Below are positions 38,671-47,424 of a stretch of 64,000 nt of DNA, piece after piece. The notes under the pieces were generated by a model that saw only the letters and a program-made list of their open reading frames with translations, searched no databases and was not told the origin of the DNA. Source of the DNA: Bradyrhizobium iriomotense (GTDB lineage Bacteria; Pseudomonadota; Alphaproteobacteria; Rhizobiales; Xanthobacteraceae); contig NZ_JAFCJZ010000010.1 of the NCBI RefSeq assembly GCF_018130765.1, forward strand, positions 124,001 to 188,000. Direction: 5' to 3'. The stretch's first letter is position 1; each line of letters opens with the position of its first letter. The position numbers were made by a program, and so were the translations under genes.

Positions 38671-38700
38671 CGGCCCGTCAGTTCGTCGCCGCTCCATCAC

Positions 38701-38857
38701 CGTCACCCTGAGGTGGCCGCTTCTTCAGCGGCCCTCGAAGGGCGACGGCCCGGCTGCATCCCGGCCGCACATCCTTCGAGGCTCACCTTGCGATGCGTTG
38801 CATCGCAAGCTTCGCACCTCCAGCGACAACGGCTCCGCCGTTGCGCGGGGATGACGG
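38701..38857. repeat. Intergenic repeat CGTCACCCTGAGGTGGC...GGATGACG with inner hairpins
   Basis: About 157 bases after gshB. Inner stems include GTGGCCGCTTCTTCAGCGGCC, TTGCGATGCGTTGCATCGCAA (perfect) and CAACGGCTCCGCCGTTG. It is a dispersed-repeat type distinct from the other families here. Confidence 0.7.
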
Positions 38858-39076
38858 ATCATCGGTATCAGCGCGGTATGCTACGGTATCGCCGTGACCG
38901 CGATCGCACGCGTCACTAACCACCCGTTCACCATGACGCCCCGCCCCTCATGCAAAAGCGCGAGCCGGCATGCGTGAATCTACGGGGTTGCTGGCCGACT
39001 GAATAACGCCACGTTCACCATCTGCCGAAAACCAGCATCGTGACCGGCCGGCGCATTCGGCCTCGCAACAACCCTT
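38858..39076 (+). promoter_or_regulatory. Promoter region upstream of cpaB, no gene seen
   Basis: About 220 bases with no supported coding region. The transcript of the pilus genes must start here, given the structured leader just downstream, but I cannot identify clear -35/-10 boxes. Confidence 0.4.
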
Positions 39077-39156
39077 ATACTTTTACTCCCTACTCATCGA
39101 CGCAGGGGAACCCGCCAGGTGCGGTTCGAGTGCCCCGCGTAAGAGTAAAAGCGTAT
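39077..39156 (+). promoter_or_regulatory. Nested stem-loop leader covering the cpaB start codon
   Basis: Three coaxial stems. P1: ATAC+TTTTACTC (39077-39088) with GAGTAAAA+GTAT (39143-39156), two-base bulge. P2: ACGC+GGGG (39100-39108, bulged A) with CCCCGCGT (39133-39140). P3: AACC+GC (39109-39115, bulged C) with GCGGTT (39121-39126), 5-base loop. The only ribosome-site-like bases (GAG at 39143-39145) and the first two bases of the start codon lie in P1, so folding should hide the start of cpaB. Confidence 0.6.
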
Positions 39157-39967
39157 GAACACCGCACGCATTGTCGTTCTCGTCATCGCGCTGGGCGCCG
39201 GCGGCGTCGCTGCGTATCTGGCGAGCGGATATCAGAATGCACCCGCGCCCGTCGCTCCCGTCGCCGAGAAGCTGCCGACGGTCGAGGTTCTCGTCGCGAA
39301 GAACGACATCCAGCTCGGCCAGGCCGTAAAGCCCGACGACCTGCAATGGCAGTCCTGGCCGGCCGGGACCGCGAGCAGCGCCTTCATCCGCCGCGACGCG
39401 AGACCCGACGCGCAGATGCAGATCGCCGGCTCGATCGCACGCGTCCCGTTGCTGCAGGGCGAGCCGATCCGCGAGCAGAAGCTGGTGAGGGCCGAGGGTT
39501 CCGGCTTCATGGCCGCGATCCTGCCCTCGGGCATGCGGGCCGTCTCCACCGAGATTTCAGCCGAGACCGGCGCCGGCGGCTTCATCCTGCCGAACGACCG
39601 CGTCGACGTCGTCCTGACGCGCCGCCTGAAGAATCCCGACGCCAATGGCGCAACCGCCGGCAACGACCTCATCGTGTCCGAGGTCATCCTGTCCAATATC
39701 CGCGTGCTCGCGATCGACCAGGCGCCGAAGGAAAAGGACGGCCAGACCGCCGTGATCGGCAAGACCGTCACGCTCGAGCTCAAGCCCGATCAGGTTGCGA
39801 CGCTGTCGGCCGCACGCCAGGGCGGCACGCTGCAGCTCGCGCTGCGCAGCATCGTCGATGTCAACGCAACCGAACTCACAGTCGAGGACCAGGCGGCCAA
39901 GCGTTCCGGTGGGGTCAACGTGATCCGTTACGGGGTGCAGGTGCGGCAACTGACGTCACAGAAGTGA
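39155..39967 (+). CDS. cpaB: Flp/Tad pilus assembly protein CpaB (RcpC)
   Basis: 270 residues with one N-terminal membrane anchor (ARIVVLVIALGAGGVAAYLASG) and an SAF domain (PTVEVLVAKNDIQLGQAVKPDDLQW), then ISAETGAGGFILPNDRVDVVLTRR, which is the CpaB/RcpC signature. It is a periplasmic component that works with the outer-membrane secretin. The start lies in a folded leader. cpaC follows 10 bases later. Confidence 0.94.
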   Translation: MNTARIVVLVIALGAGGVAAYLASGYQNAPAPVAPVAEKLPTVEVLVAKNDIQLGQAVKPDDLQWQSWPAGTASSAFIRRDARPDAQMQIAGSIARVPLLQGEPIREQKLVRAEGSGFMAAILPSGMRAVSTEISAETGAGGFILPNDRVDVVLTRRLKNPDANGATAGNDLIVSEVILSNIRVLAIDQAPKEKDGQTAVIGKTVTLELKPDQVATLSAARQGGTLQLALRSIVDVNATELTVEDQAAKRSGGVNVIRYGVQVRQLTSQK

Positions 39968-39977
39968 TGGGGATAGC

Positions 39978-41498
39978 ATGAACTACGGGGATGATCGGAC
40001 GGGCCTGCGCATTCGGGGGAATCGCGCAAGCACGTTCTGGACGGGGGCGATGCTGATGCTGGGGCTGCTCGCAGCTCCTGACATGGTCAGCGCTGCTGCA
40101 GATGCGCCGGTCGGCGACCAGGCACCGATGCAGGTGCCGGATCTCGGCTTGACGTCGGTCGGCTCGATCGCGCCGGCGAAGACGCGTTTTCTCTCGCTCG
40201 GCGTCGGCAAGTCCGTCGTCATCGACCTGCCGCGCGAGGTCAAGGACGTGCTGGTGGCCGATCCCAAGATCGCCAATGCGGTGATCCGCTCGGCCCAGCG
40301 CGCCTACATCATCGGCGGCCAGGTCGGCCAGACCAACGTCGTGTTCTTCACCGCCGACGGCCAGCAGGTCGCCGCCTACGACATCGCGGTGAAACGCGAC
40401 CTCAACGGCATGCGTTCGGCGCTGCGCCAGTCGCTGCCGGGCGTGCAGATCGAAGGCGTCGGCGACAGCGTGATGCTGACCGGCTCGGTGTCGAGCCCGG
40501 TCGAGGCCCAGCAGGCCGGCGACGTCGCCGCCAAGCTCGTCGGCGGCGCCGAGAAGGTCGTCAACAACATCGTCGTGCGCGGCCGTGACCAGGTGATGCT
40601 CAAGGTCGTCGTCGGCGAAGTGCGCCGCGACATCGTCAAGCAGCTCGGCGTCGATCTCAGCGCCAGCCTGAACGCCGGCACCGCGGTGGTGAATTTCAAC
40701 AACTCCAACCCGTTCTCGGTCTCCGGTGGCCCGCTCGTCAGCAGCAACGGGCTCGGTGTTACCGGACTCGCAAAAGGCGTGGCCACCGTCAACGCCACGA
40801 TGCGCGCGATGGAAACCGCCGGCGTGATGCGGACGCTGGCCGAGCCAAGCCTGACGGCGATCTCCGGCGAGTCCGCCACTTTCATCGCCGGCGGCGAATT
40901 CCCGATCCCTGCGGGCTACTCCTGCGATCCGGTCACCCACGTCTGCACCACCCAGATTACCTACAAGAAGTTCGGCATCTCCCTGAACTTCACGCCGGTC
41001 GTGCTCAGCGAGGGACGTATAAGCCTGCGCGTGATGACCGAAGTCTCGGAGCTGTCGAATCAGAACGCCATCTCCGTGACGCAGGCGGTGTCCTCGGGCA
41101 CGACCAGCTCGATCACCATCCCCTCGATCCAGACCCGCCGCGCCGAGACCACGCTGGAAATTCCCTCGGGCGGCTCGATGGCGATGGCCGGCCTGATCCA
41201 GCAGCAGACCAAGCAGGCGATCAACGGCCTGCCCGGCGTCGACCAGGTGCCGATCATCGGCGCGCTGTTCCGCAGCCAGGACTTCGTCAACAACGAGACC
41301 GAGCTGATGGTGATCGTGACGCCCTATGTGGTGCGCGCGGTCGCCCAGAAGGAATTGTCGCGGCCGGACGACGGCTTCGCGCCGGCCTCGGACGCGCAGA
41401 CGGCGCTGCTCGGCCGCATGAACCGCCTCTATGGCATCGCGCGGCGCGTCGATCCAATCGACGGCAATCGCGGCGATTTCGGCTTCATCATCGACTGA
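39978..41498 (+). CDS. cpaC: Tad pilus outer-membrane secretin CpaC (RcpA)
   Basis: 506 residues: signal peptide region (TGAMLMLGLLAAPDMVSAAA), N-terminal pilus-secretin domain (KSVVIDLPREVKDVLVADPKIANAVIRSAQRAYIIGGQVGQTNVVFF), a BON-like segment (about 150-205) and the secretin core ending ETELMVIVTPYVVRAV. It forms the outer-membrane channel for the Flp pilus. It lies between cpaB and cpaD. Confidence 0.96.
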   Translation: MNYGDDRTGLRIRGNRASTFWTGAMLMLGLLAAPDMVSAAADAPVGDQAPMQVPDLGLTSVGSIAPAKTRFLSLGVGKSVVIDLPREVKDVLVADPKIANAVIRSAQRAYIIGGQVGQTNVVFFTADGQQVAAYDIAVKRDLNGMRSALRQSLPGVQIEGVGDSVMLTGSVSSPVEAQQAGDVAAKLVGGAEKVVNNIVVRGRDQVMLKVVVGEVRRDIVKQLGVDLSASLNAGTAVVNFNNSNPFSVSGGPLVSSNGLGVTGLAKGVATVNATMRAMETAGVMRTLAEPSLTAISGESATFIAGGEFPIPAGYSCDPVTHVCTTQITYKKFGISLNFTPVVLSEGRISLRVMTEVSELSNQNAISVTQAVSSGTTSSITIPSIQTRRAETTLEIPSGGSMAMAGLIQQQTKQAINGLPGVDQVPIIGALFRSQDFVNNETELMVIVTPYVVRAVAQKELSRPDDGFAPASDAQTALLGRMNRLYGIARRVDPIDGNRGDFGFIID

Positions 41499-41538
41499 AA
41501 CGAACGGTTTGGGGACCGGGACAAGAGGGGATCAAGCG

Positions 41539-42273
41539 ATGACGAAGACGACAGCGGATCGACGTCGCGGCTTAAGCATCGCGCTGGCACTGACGGGGCT
41601 CTCCGTCATGCTCGGCGCCTGCAACACCACCGGCGAGATCGTCACCCAGACGGTGCCGACCGACTATCGCCAGCGCCACCCGATCGCGGTGCAGGAAGGC
41701 AAGAAGTCGATCGTGATCTTCGTCGGCAAGGCGCGCGGCGGCCTCTCGGACGCGCAGCACTCCGACGTCGCGGGCATCGCCCGGGACTGGGTGCGCGAAG
41801 GCACCGGTTCCGTCGTCGTCGACGTGCCGACCGACACCGCGAATTCGCGCGCCGCGGCGGCGACCTATCAGGAAATCCGTTCCGTGCTGGCATCCGGCGG
41901 CGTGCCGTCGCGCGCCATCGTCAAGCATCCCTATCGGCCCGAGGATCCCGGCCTGCTGCCCACCATCCGCCTCAGCTATTCCAAGATCGCCGCGGTCGCC
42001 GGCCCCTGCGGGCTGTGGCCGGAGGATATCGGGCCGTCCATCCTCGACCCCGGCTACAACGAGAACCACCCGTACTTCAATCTGGGCTGTGCCAGCCAGC
42101 GCAACCTCGCGGCGATGATCGACAATCCCGCCGACCTCGAGCAGCCGCGTTCTGAAACGGCAGTTTACACTGCGCGGCGCGACGTCGCCTTCGAGCGCTA
42201 TCGCAAGGGCACGCCGATCGCCACTCCCAATCCCGACGCCGAGAAGGCCAAACTCAGCGACACAGGCAAATGA
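41539..42273 (+). CDS. cpaD: Tad pilus lipoprotein CpaD
   Basis: 244 residues with a lipoprotein signal (GLSIALALTGLSVMLGACNT, lipidated Cys in LGAC). The CpaD pattern is seen in YRQRHPIAVQEGKKSIVIFVG, and the C-terminal NHPYFNLGCASQRNLAAMIDNPADLEQPR is the family signature. It is an outer-membrane partner of the CpaC secretin. The stop overlaps the cpaE start as ATGA. Confidence 0.93.
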   Translation: MTKTTADRRRGLSIALALTGLSVMLGACNTTGEIVTQTVPTDYRQRHPIAVQEGKKSIVIFVGKARGGLSDAQHSDVAGIARDWVREGTGSVVVDVPTDTANSRAAAATYQEIRSVLASGGVPSRAIVKHPYRPEDPGLLPTIRLSYSKIAAVAGPCGLWPEDIGPSILDPGYNENHPYFNLGCASQRNLAAMIDNPADLEQPRSETAVYTARRDVAFERYRKGTPIATPNPDAEKAKLSDTGK

Positions 42274-43562
42274 CAGGCTTCAACGACGAAGAAGAAGCGG
42301 ACGATCCGCGGCACCCCGAGGAACACATTGCACCGGTTCCTCGCATCTCCGTGCAGGCCTTTTGCGAGACCGACCAGACGCTCAAGGCGGTGACCGCCGC
42401 GGGCGAGGATCGCCGGCTTGCCAAGGCGCATCTCACCGCCAAGGAAGGCGGCTTAGCTGCGGCAATCGAAGCCTATGAATCGATGCCGACGCCGAACGTG
42501 ATCGTGATCGAATCCGACGGCACGCGCGACATCCTCGAAGGCCTCGATGATCTCGCCGGCGTCTGCGATCCCGGCACCCGCGTGGTCGTGATCGGCAATC
42601 CCAGCGACACCGCGCCCTATCGCGAGCTGGTGCGGCGCGGCGTCAACGACTACGTGGTCGGCCCGGTCGAGACGCTCGACGTGGTCCGCTCGATCTGCAG
42701 CCTGTTCTCGGCATCCGAAGCCATCATCACCGGCCGCGTCATCGCGGTGGTCGGTGCCAAGGGCGGCGTCGGCGCATCCACCGTCGCGCATAACGTGGCC
42801 TGGACCATCGCCCGCGACCTTTCGCTCGATTCCGTCGTGATCGATCTCGACCTCGCCTTCGGCACCGCGGGTCTCGATTACAACCAGGACCCGGCACAGG
42901 GCATCGCCAATGCGGTGCTGTCGCAGGACCGTCCGGACACGGCGCTGATGGAGCGCCTGCTCGCCAAATGCACCGATCACCTCAGCCTGCTCGCCGCGCC
43001 CGCCACGCTCGACCGCGTCTATGATTTCGGCGCCGAAGCGTTCGATGCGGTGTTCGACACGCTGCGCATGACCACGCCCTGCATCGTGCTCGACGTCCCC
43101 CATCAATGGTCCGCCTGGACCAAGCGCGCGCTGGTCAATGCCGACGACATCGTGATCGTGGCCGAGCCCGATCTCGCCAACCTGCGCAACACCAAGAACA
43201 TGCTGAGCGTGCTGAAGGCGGCGCGGCCGAACGACCGGCCGCCGCTGTACTGCATCAACCAGGTCGGCATGCACAAGCGCGCGGAGATCGAGGTCAAGGC
43301 GTTCGCCAAGACCATGGAGAGTCAGCCGATCGCGGTGATCCCGTTCGATTCGAAACTGTTCTCGACCGCGGCCAATAACGGCCAGATGATCGCAGAGGTC
43401 TCCAAGAACCACCGCACCACCGAGCTGTTCCAGATCATGGCCAACCGCCTCGCCGGGCGCGGCGAGGTGAGGAAGCCGAAGCGCTCGCTGCTCGCGCCGC
43501 TGCTGAAGAAGCTGAAGGGCCGCTCGGGTCGCGGATCCGCCCCGCATCGCAAGGCGTCGTAG
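42270..43562 (+). CDS. cpaE: Tad pilus localisation ATPase CpaE (TadZ)
   Basis: 430 residues: an atypical receiver-like N-domain (about 30-150), then a MinD/ParA-like ATPase domain with the deviant Walker A VGAKGGVGASTVAHNVAWT, in which the usual P-loop Gly-Lys-Thr reads Ala-Ser-Thr, as in many TadZ proteins. DSVVIDLDLAFGTAG is the Walker A' region. CpaE places the pilus machine at a pole. The next Tad genes (cpaF, tadB, tadC) are absent; a convergent gene follows. Confidence 0.94.
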   Translation: MTGFNDEEEADDPRHPEEHIAPVPRISVQAFCETDQTLKAVTAAGEDRRLAKAHLTAKEGGLAAAIEAYESMPTPNVIVIESDGTRDILEGLDDLAGVCDPGTRVVVIGNPSDTAPYRELVRRGVNDYVVGPVETLDVVRSICSLFSASEAIITGRVIAVVGAKGGVGASTVAHNVAWTIARDLSLDSVVIDLDLAFGTAGLDYNQDPAQGIANAVLSQDRPDTALMERLLAKCTDHLSLLAAPATLDRVYDFGAEAFDAVFDTLRMTTPCIVLDVPHQWSAWTKRALVNADDIVIVAEPDLANLRNTKNMLSVLKAARPNDRPPLYCINQVGMHKRAEIEVKAFAKTMESQPIAVIPFDSKLFSTAANNGQMIAEVSKNHRTTELFQIMANRLAGRGEVRKPKRSLLAPLLKKLKGRSGRGSAPHRKAS

Positions 43563-43592
43563 GTTTCGCGTACAGAAAACGCGGCGCGCGGG

Positions 43593-44369
43593 CTACTTCT
43601 CAGCCCGCTGCTGCTGCTTCTTCGCCAGCAACTGGCGCAGCGCCGCGACCTTGGCTGCGGCCTGGTCCGGCGGCAAATCTGCCTTCACGAGGATTTCAGC
43701 CTCAGCCTCGCGGCCCTGCAATCCCAGCACGAGCGCGAGATTGGCACGGATCCGCACATCGTTCTGATTGCGCTGATAGGCGCGGCCGAGCACCTGTTCG
43801 GCCTTCGGCAGATTGTTCTGCAGCATGTAGGACAGGCCGAGATTCGACAGAACCTGCGGCTCGTCAGGCACGATCTTCAGCGCGGTCGCGTAATATTGCT
43901 GCGCTTCCTCGTTGCGGCCGAGCTGATCGAGCGCGGCGCCCTGCGCTGACAGGATCCGCCAGTCGGGATCCTCGGGCGAATGCGCGCGGCCCAGAACGTC
44001 GAAAGCCTGCTGGAAATTGCCGTTGTCGGCGAGCGCGCGGCCGTAGCCGGCGAGTAGCGCCTTGTTGCTGGGATGGGCGAGCACGGCCTGCTCGAGCACC
44101 GCGACCGCCTGGGCGCGCTGGCCGCTGTCGCGCAGCGCCTTGCCGTATTCGATCGCAATAGCGGGATCGCTGGGCTTGGCGCGATAGCGCTCGCGCAGCG
44201 CGTCCATGCCCGGCTTGGCGTCGGCCTTGCTGGCTGTTTCCGGCTTGCCACCGAGCGCGCCGGTGACGTCCTCGAGGCTCGTCGTCTGACAGCCACCGAG
44301 GGCAAGCGCGATGAGGGCGGGAAGCAGCAATCTCGCCGGGGGGAAGGCGAGGGACGAACGCTTGGGCAT
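43593..44369 (-). CDS. TPR-repeat lipoprotein, TadD-like
   Basis: 258 residues with a lipoprotein signal (LLLPALIALALGGCQTTS) and about five tetratricopeptide repeats (for example AIAIEYGKALRDSGQRAQAVAVLEQAVLAHPSNK and VLSNLGLSYMLQNNLPKAEQVLGRAY). Its place next to cpaE suggests the TadD role of supporting secretin assembly in the outer membrane. It is transcribed towards cpaE, so it is regulated separately. The ATG at 44369 is chosen over a TTG at 44387. Confidence 0.85.
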   Translation of the reverse strand: MPKRSSLAFPPARLLLPALIALALGGCQTTSLEDVTGALGGKPETASKADAKPGMDALRERYRAKPSDPAIAIEYGKALRDSGQRAQAVAVLEQAVLAHPSNKALLAGYGRALADNGNFQQAFDVLGRAHSPEDPDWRILSAQGAALDQLGRNEEAQQYYATALKIVPDEPQVLSNLGLSYMLQNNLPKAEQVLGRAYQRNQNDVRIRANLALVLGLQGREAEAEILVKADLPPDQAAAKVAALRQLLAKKQQQRAEK

Positions 44370-44448
44370 ACTCTGATCACTCGGCAACTGATCAGAGATG
44401 CTTACCGATTAACGCTAAAGTCCCGTTAAGGACGCGTATCGATCGGAC

Positions 44449-44694
44449 TTAGTCGGTGAATTCCGCACCGAATTCGCAGCCGATGCGCCAGCGCAGGCGG
44501 CACTGGCGGGAATAATCCGGCGCGAAGATGATGGTGAATTGCGGCGGCACTTCCAGAAACTCCGCCACGACTTTCACGCCCCCGTCCGAGATATCCGTAA
44601 TCGTGCAGTCCCTGGGCAGCGAGCCCGCCCCAAAATGAATCTTGGCGAGCCGGCTGCACACCCGACGTTCGCTTCTCCGGCGATTTACCAGCAT
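44449..44694 (-). CDS. PilZ-domain protein, probable c-di-GMP receptor
   Basis: 81 residues, essentially one PilZ domain. Both c-di-GMP contacts are present: the RxxxR-type motif NRRRSERR (residues 4-11) and the DxSxxG motif ITDISDGGVKV. It probably senses c-di-GMP in the cytoplasm. The TadD-like gene lies downstream on the same strand (79 bases from the PilZ stop to its start), so the two may be co-transcribed, linking the messenger to pilus assembly; that link is inference. Confidence 0.88.
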   Translation of the reverse strand: MLVNRRRSERRVCSRLAKIHFGAGSLPRDCTITDISDGGVKVVAEFLEVPPQFTIIFAPDYSRQCRLRWRIGCEFGAEFTD

Positions 44695-44919
44695 TTGAAT
44701 TGTTCACCCGTTAGACCACGGCCCATCCCGCAGCCCTAGGAGTAGCGGACATTCGTTGGAATGTGCTGAGAACAGAAGCTCGCATTCGAAGCGTAGTGTC
44801 GGGATCGCGTTTACGATTGATTAGGGCTCGCGCGGTCCCGGAAATGTTCCCGTATTGTTCTTGCGGAGCGCCGCGCCTCCTGCTACCCTCGATTGTGCAG
44901 AGGGCAGGCTGGTTCGGGC

Positions 44920-45567
44920 ATGGTTCAACGGGTTTCTACCGTCGCCTTTGAGGGGATCGAGGCCCGCGCGGTCGACGTGCAGGTGCAGGTCGCGCCGGGC
45001 CTGCCCGCGTTCGCCATCGTCGGCCTGCCGGACAAGGCAGTGTCGGAGGCGCGTGAGCGGGTGCGCTCGGCGCTGATCGCCTCGGGCCTGGCGCTGCCGG
45101 CGCGGCGGATCATCGTCAATCTGGCGCCCGCCGACGTCCCGAAGGAAGGCAGCCATTACGACCTGCCGATCGCGCTCGGGCTGATGGCGGCGATCGGAGC
45201 GATCCCGCCGGATGCGCTGACCGGTTTTACCGTTCTCGGTGAGCTCGGGCTCGATGGTTCGATCGCGCCGGTGGCCGGTGTCTTGCCCGCCGCGATCGGC
45301 GCCAATCAGCGCGAGGAAGGCCTGATCTGCCCGGCGGCCTGCGGCTCGGAGGCGGCGTGGGCGAGCCCTGATATCCAGATCATCGCCGCACAATCGCTGA
45401 TCCAGATCGCCAACCACTTCAAAGGCACGCAGGTGCTGTCTCGGCCCTCGCCGAGAGTACACGAGGCCGCCACCTCAAAGCTCGACCTGCGCGACATCAA
45501 GGGCCAGGAGAGCGCCAAGCGCGCGCTGGAGATCGCGGCCGCCGGCGGACATCACCTCTTCATGTGA
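44920..45567 (+). pseudogene. comM: comM (yifB) 5' fragment, interrupted by the mobile element
   Basis: 215 codons, of which 213 are native. The N-terminal ChlI-like domain is intact (VQRVSTVAFEGIEARAVDVQVQVAPGLPAFAIVGLPDKAV, DLPIALGLMAAIGAIP, GELGLDGSIAPVAGVLPAAI). The frame then reaches AAAGGHHL, normally followed by the Walker A loop, and instead reads Phe-Met-stop inside the element. The fragment lacks the ATPase motor. Where studied, ComM is a helicase that helps integrate DNA during natural transformation. Confidence 0.93.
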
Positions 45568-45569
45568 TT
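45550..45569 (+). other. attL: left junction of the comM element
   Basis: CATCACCTC-TT-CATGTGATT. The left nine bases are comM; the right nine belong to the element. They pair with the left arm of attR to give the palindromic donor site (7 of 9 positions symmetric). The TT is the likely crossover dinucleotide. Confidence 0.8.
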
Positions 45570-45604
45570 GTCTCGATGCCCATCACGGGCTATTGGAGAC
45601 GACA

Positions 45605-45805
45605 ATGACACGCATCACGACCCCCACCGCTCGCATCATCGCCACCGCTGCCCTACGCCTTAGCTGGACCGTGCTGAACGTAGCGACACGCATCCAATCC
45701 CAAGGAGAACGCTTGGAGGCGTGGGCAGACCGCGTAGCCGTTCGGAGGGGCTTTGCAGACGACATGCTCCACACGGTCACCGCTGACATCCTGAGAAGCC
45801 ACTAA
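45605..45805 (+). CDS. Small hypothetical protein ahead of the recombinase
   Basis: 66 residues, starting at an ATG five bases after GGAGA; a TTG four codons upstream is possible. The sequence (TRITTPTARIIATAALRLSWTVLNVATRIQSQGERLEAWADRVAVRRG) looks like one amphipathic helix plus a short charged tail. It ends five bases before the recombinase ATG, so the two are probably co-transcribed. No family is recognised. By position it could be a small regulator or a directionality factor, but nothing in the sequence proves this. Confidence 0.5.
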   Translation: MTRITTPTARIIATAALRLSWTVLNVATRIQSQGERLEAWADRVAVRRGFADDMLHTVTADILRSH

Positions 45806-45810
45806 CCGCC

Positions 45811-47424
45811 ATGGACACGCAGCGGCCCCCGAGGGCATACAGCTACATCCGCTTCAGCACGCCTGAGCAAGCCAAAGGACACTCGCTCGAAAGGCAGATT
45901 GACGCTGCCCGCGCTTGGGCCGCTGCGAACCACGTCACCCTTGATGATGAATTGACGTTTCGGGATCGAGGCGTCTCAGGGTTCACGGGAGCCAACTTGG
46001 AGACCGGCGCACTGGGCGTGTTCCTAGAACTCGTCCGCGAAGGCACCATCCCGCGAGGGTCTTGGCTTCTTGTCGAGAACTTGGACCGGATCAGCAGGCA
46101 AGCCGCACGCAAGGCTGTCCGCACCATCGAAGACATTGTCGAGGCTGGAATCACCGTCGTGGACCTGTCGGACGGTGGCCGAGAGTACAACGCGGAGACG
46201 CTCGACAAAGACCCGATGCTGTTTTTGATGATGGTTGTCCGCTTCATCCGCGCCAATGAGGAAAGCGCGACCAAAGGCGGCCGTGTAGCCAAGGCGCACG
46301 AGGCAAGGCGAAAGAAGTTCGCGGGACAAGAGCCTCTCACCAAGCCGTACACCCTGAGGCTCCCCGGGTGGCTCCGATGGGACGCGAGCGCCAGCCGCTA
46401 CGCCTTGATCGAGGAGCGGGCCGCGCTGTTGCGCTGGATGTTTGAAATGGCTGACGGGGGAATGGGCGTACACAGCATCGCTGCGCACCTCAACGAGACC
46501 AAAGAGGACACGTGGGGCGCAGGGAAGTGGAAGGCGAAGTATTGGCACCGCTCCTACGTTCGCAAGCTCCTCACCAACAAGGCCGCCATAGGAATCTTCG
46601 TGCCTCACCGGGTAGTGAAGGTTGAGGGCAAGAGAACCAAGCAGCGTATCCCTGAGGCAGCGATTGAGCACCGCTTTCCCGCAGCCGTGGACCGTGAGCT
46701 TTTCGAACGTGTGAATGCCCGCCTGAGCACCACCGAGGCGCGCGGAAGAAACAGCACCGCTCCCGTACGGTCTATCTTTGCTGGCGTGATGAAGTGCCAG
46801 CACTGTGGGAACACAGTCACCCGGGTCAACAAAGGTGACCATGTGTACCTGGTGTGCTCAGCAGCGCACGCCAAGGCCGTCACGCACCCTTATGAGAGCG
46901 TCCCGTATCGGCAGGCGGTAGAGGCATTCACACGGAACCTCAAGGTGACCCTGAAGGAAGCACCACGGGGCACAGAGACCCCTGAGATTGAAGGCAGGAT
47001 CGAACAGCTTCAGGTCGAGGTAGAGGCTGGAGAGGACCGGGTGAGAGAGTTGTTGGAAATAGCTATCAGCGACAAGAGCCGGGTGGCGAAGCAGGAATTG
47101 CAGCGAACGGAGCAAGAGCTTGAGACGGTCAGGGACACTCTCAGGAAGGCCATCGAGCGACGTGACGTCCTCACAAGCACGAACGTCAAGAGTAGGCTCG
47201 CTGCGGTAGAGAAGGCGTTTGCGAGTGAACCGTTGGACACCGCGGTTGCCAATAAGGCACTGCGGGGCGCGGTCAAGATCATGGTGATGAGACCGCAGGC
47301 GGGCCGGATGGACATCCTGTGGCACCATGCGGAAACACCGCAGGAGACGTTGTTCTACACCAACCGTTTCGATTGGGAGGGCAACACGATTGAGAGCCAA
47401 GAAGAGGGCGCGGAAACGGCATGA
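45811..47424 (+). CDS. Large serine recombinase (site-specific integrase)
   Basis: 537 residues. The resolvase catalytic domain (about 8-150) starts YSYIRFSTPEQAKGHSLERQI, with Ser16 as the expected nucleophile and RGVSGFTG and LVENLDRISRQ as partner motifs. A recombinase domain (about 170-290), a zinc-ribbon (Cys329, Cys332, Cys349 region) and a C-terminal coiled coil (about 385-460) follow, the full layout of phage-type serine integrases. It should catalyse integration at attB in comM. Nothing looks broken. Its stop overlaps the ParB-like gene start as ATGA. Confidence 0.95.
   Translation: MDTQRPPRAYSYIRFSTPEQAKGHSLERQIDAARAWAAANHVTLDDELTFRDRGVSGFTGANLETGALGVFLELVREGTIPRGSWLLVENLDRISRQAARKAVRTIEDIVEAGITVVDLSDGGREYNAETLDKDPMLFLMMVVRFIRANEESATKGGRVAKAHEARRKKFAGQEPLTKPYTLRLPGWLRWDASASRYALIEERAALLRWMFEMADGGMGVHSIAAHLNETKEDTWGAGKWKAKYWHRSYVRKLLTNKAAIGIFVPHRVVKVEGKRTKQRIPEAAIEHRFPAAVDRELFERVNARLSTTEARGRNSTAPVRSIFAGVMKCQHCGNTVTRVNKGDHVYLVCSAAHAKAVTHPYESVPYRQAVEAFTRNLKVTLKEAPRGTETPEIEGRIEQLQVEVEAGEDRVRELLEIAISDKSRVAKQELQRTEQELETVRDTLRKAIERRDVLTSTNVKSRLAAVEKAFASEPLDTAVANKALRGAVKIMVMRPQAGRMDILWHHAETPQETLFYTNRFDWEGNTIESQEEGAETA

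Noticed and set aside
39077..39156. cpaB leader as a c-di-GMP (GEMM) riboswitch, tRNA remnant or group II intron domain
   Set aside because: It lacks the GEMM conserved internal bases and tetraloop/receptor; the GGTTCGA word is isolated; the hairpin is too short for intron domain V.
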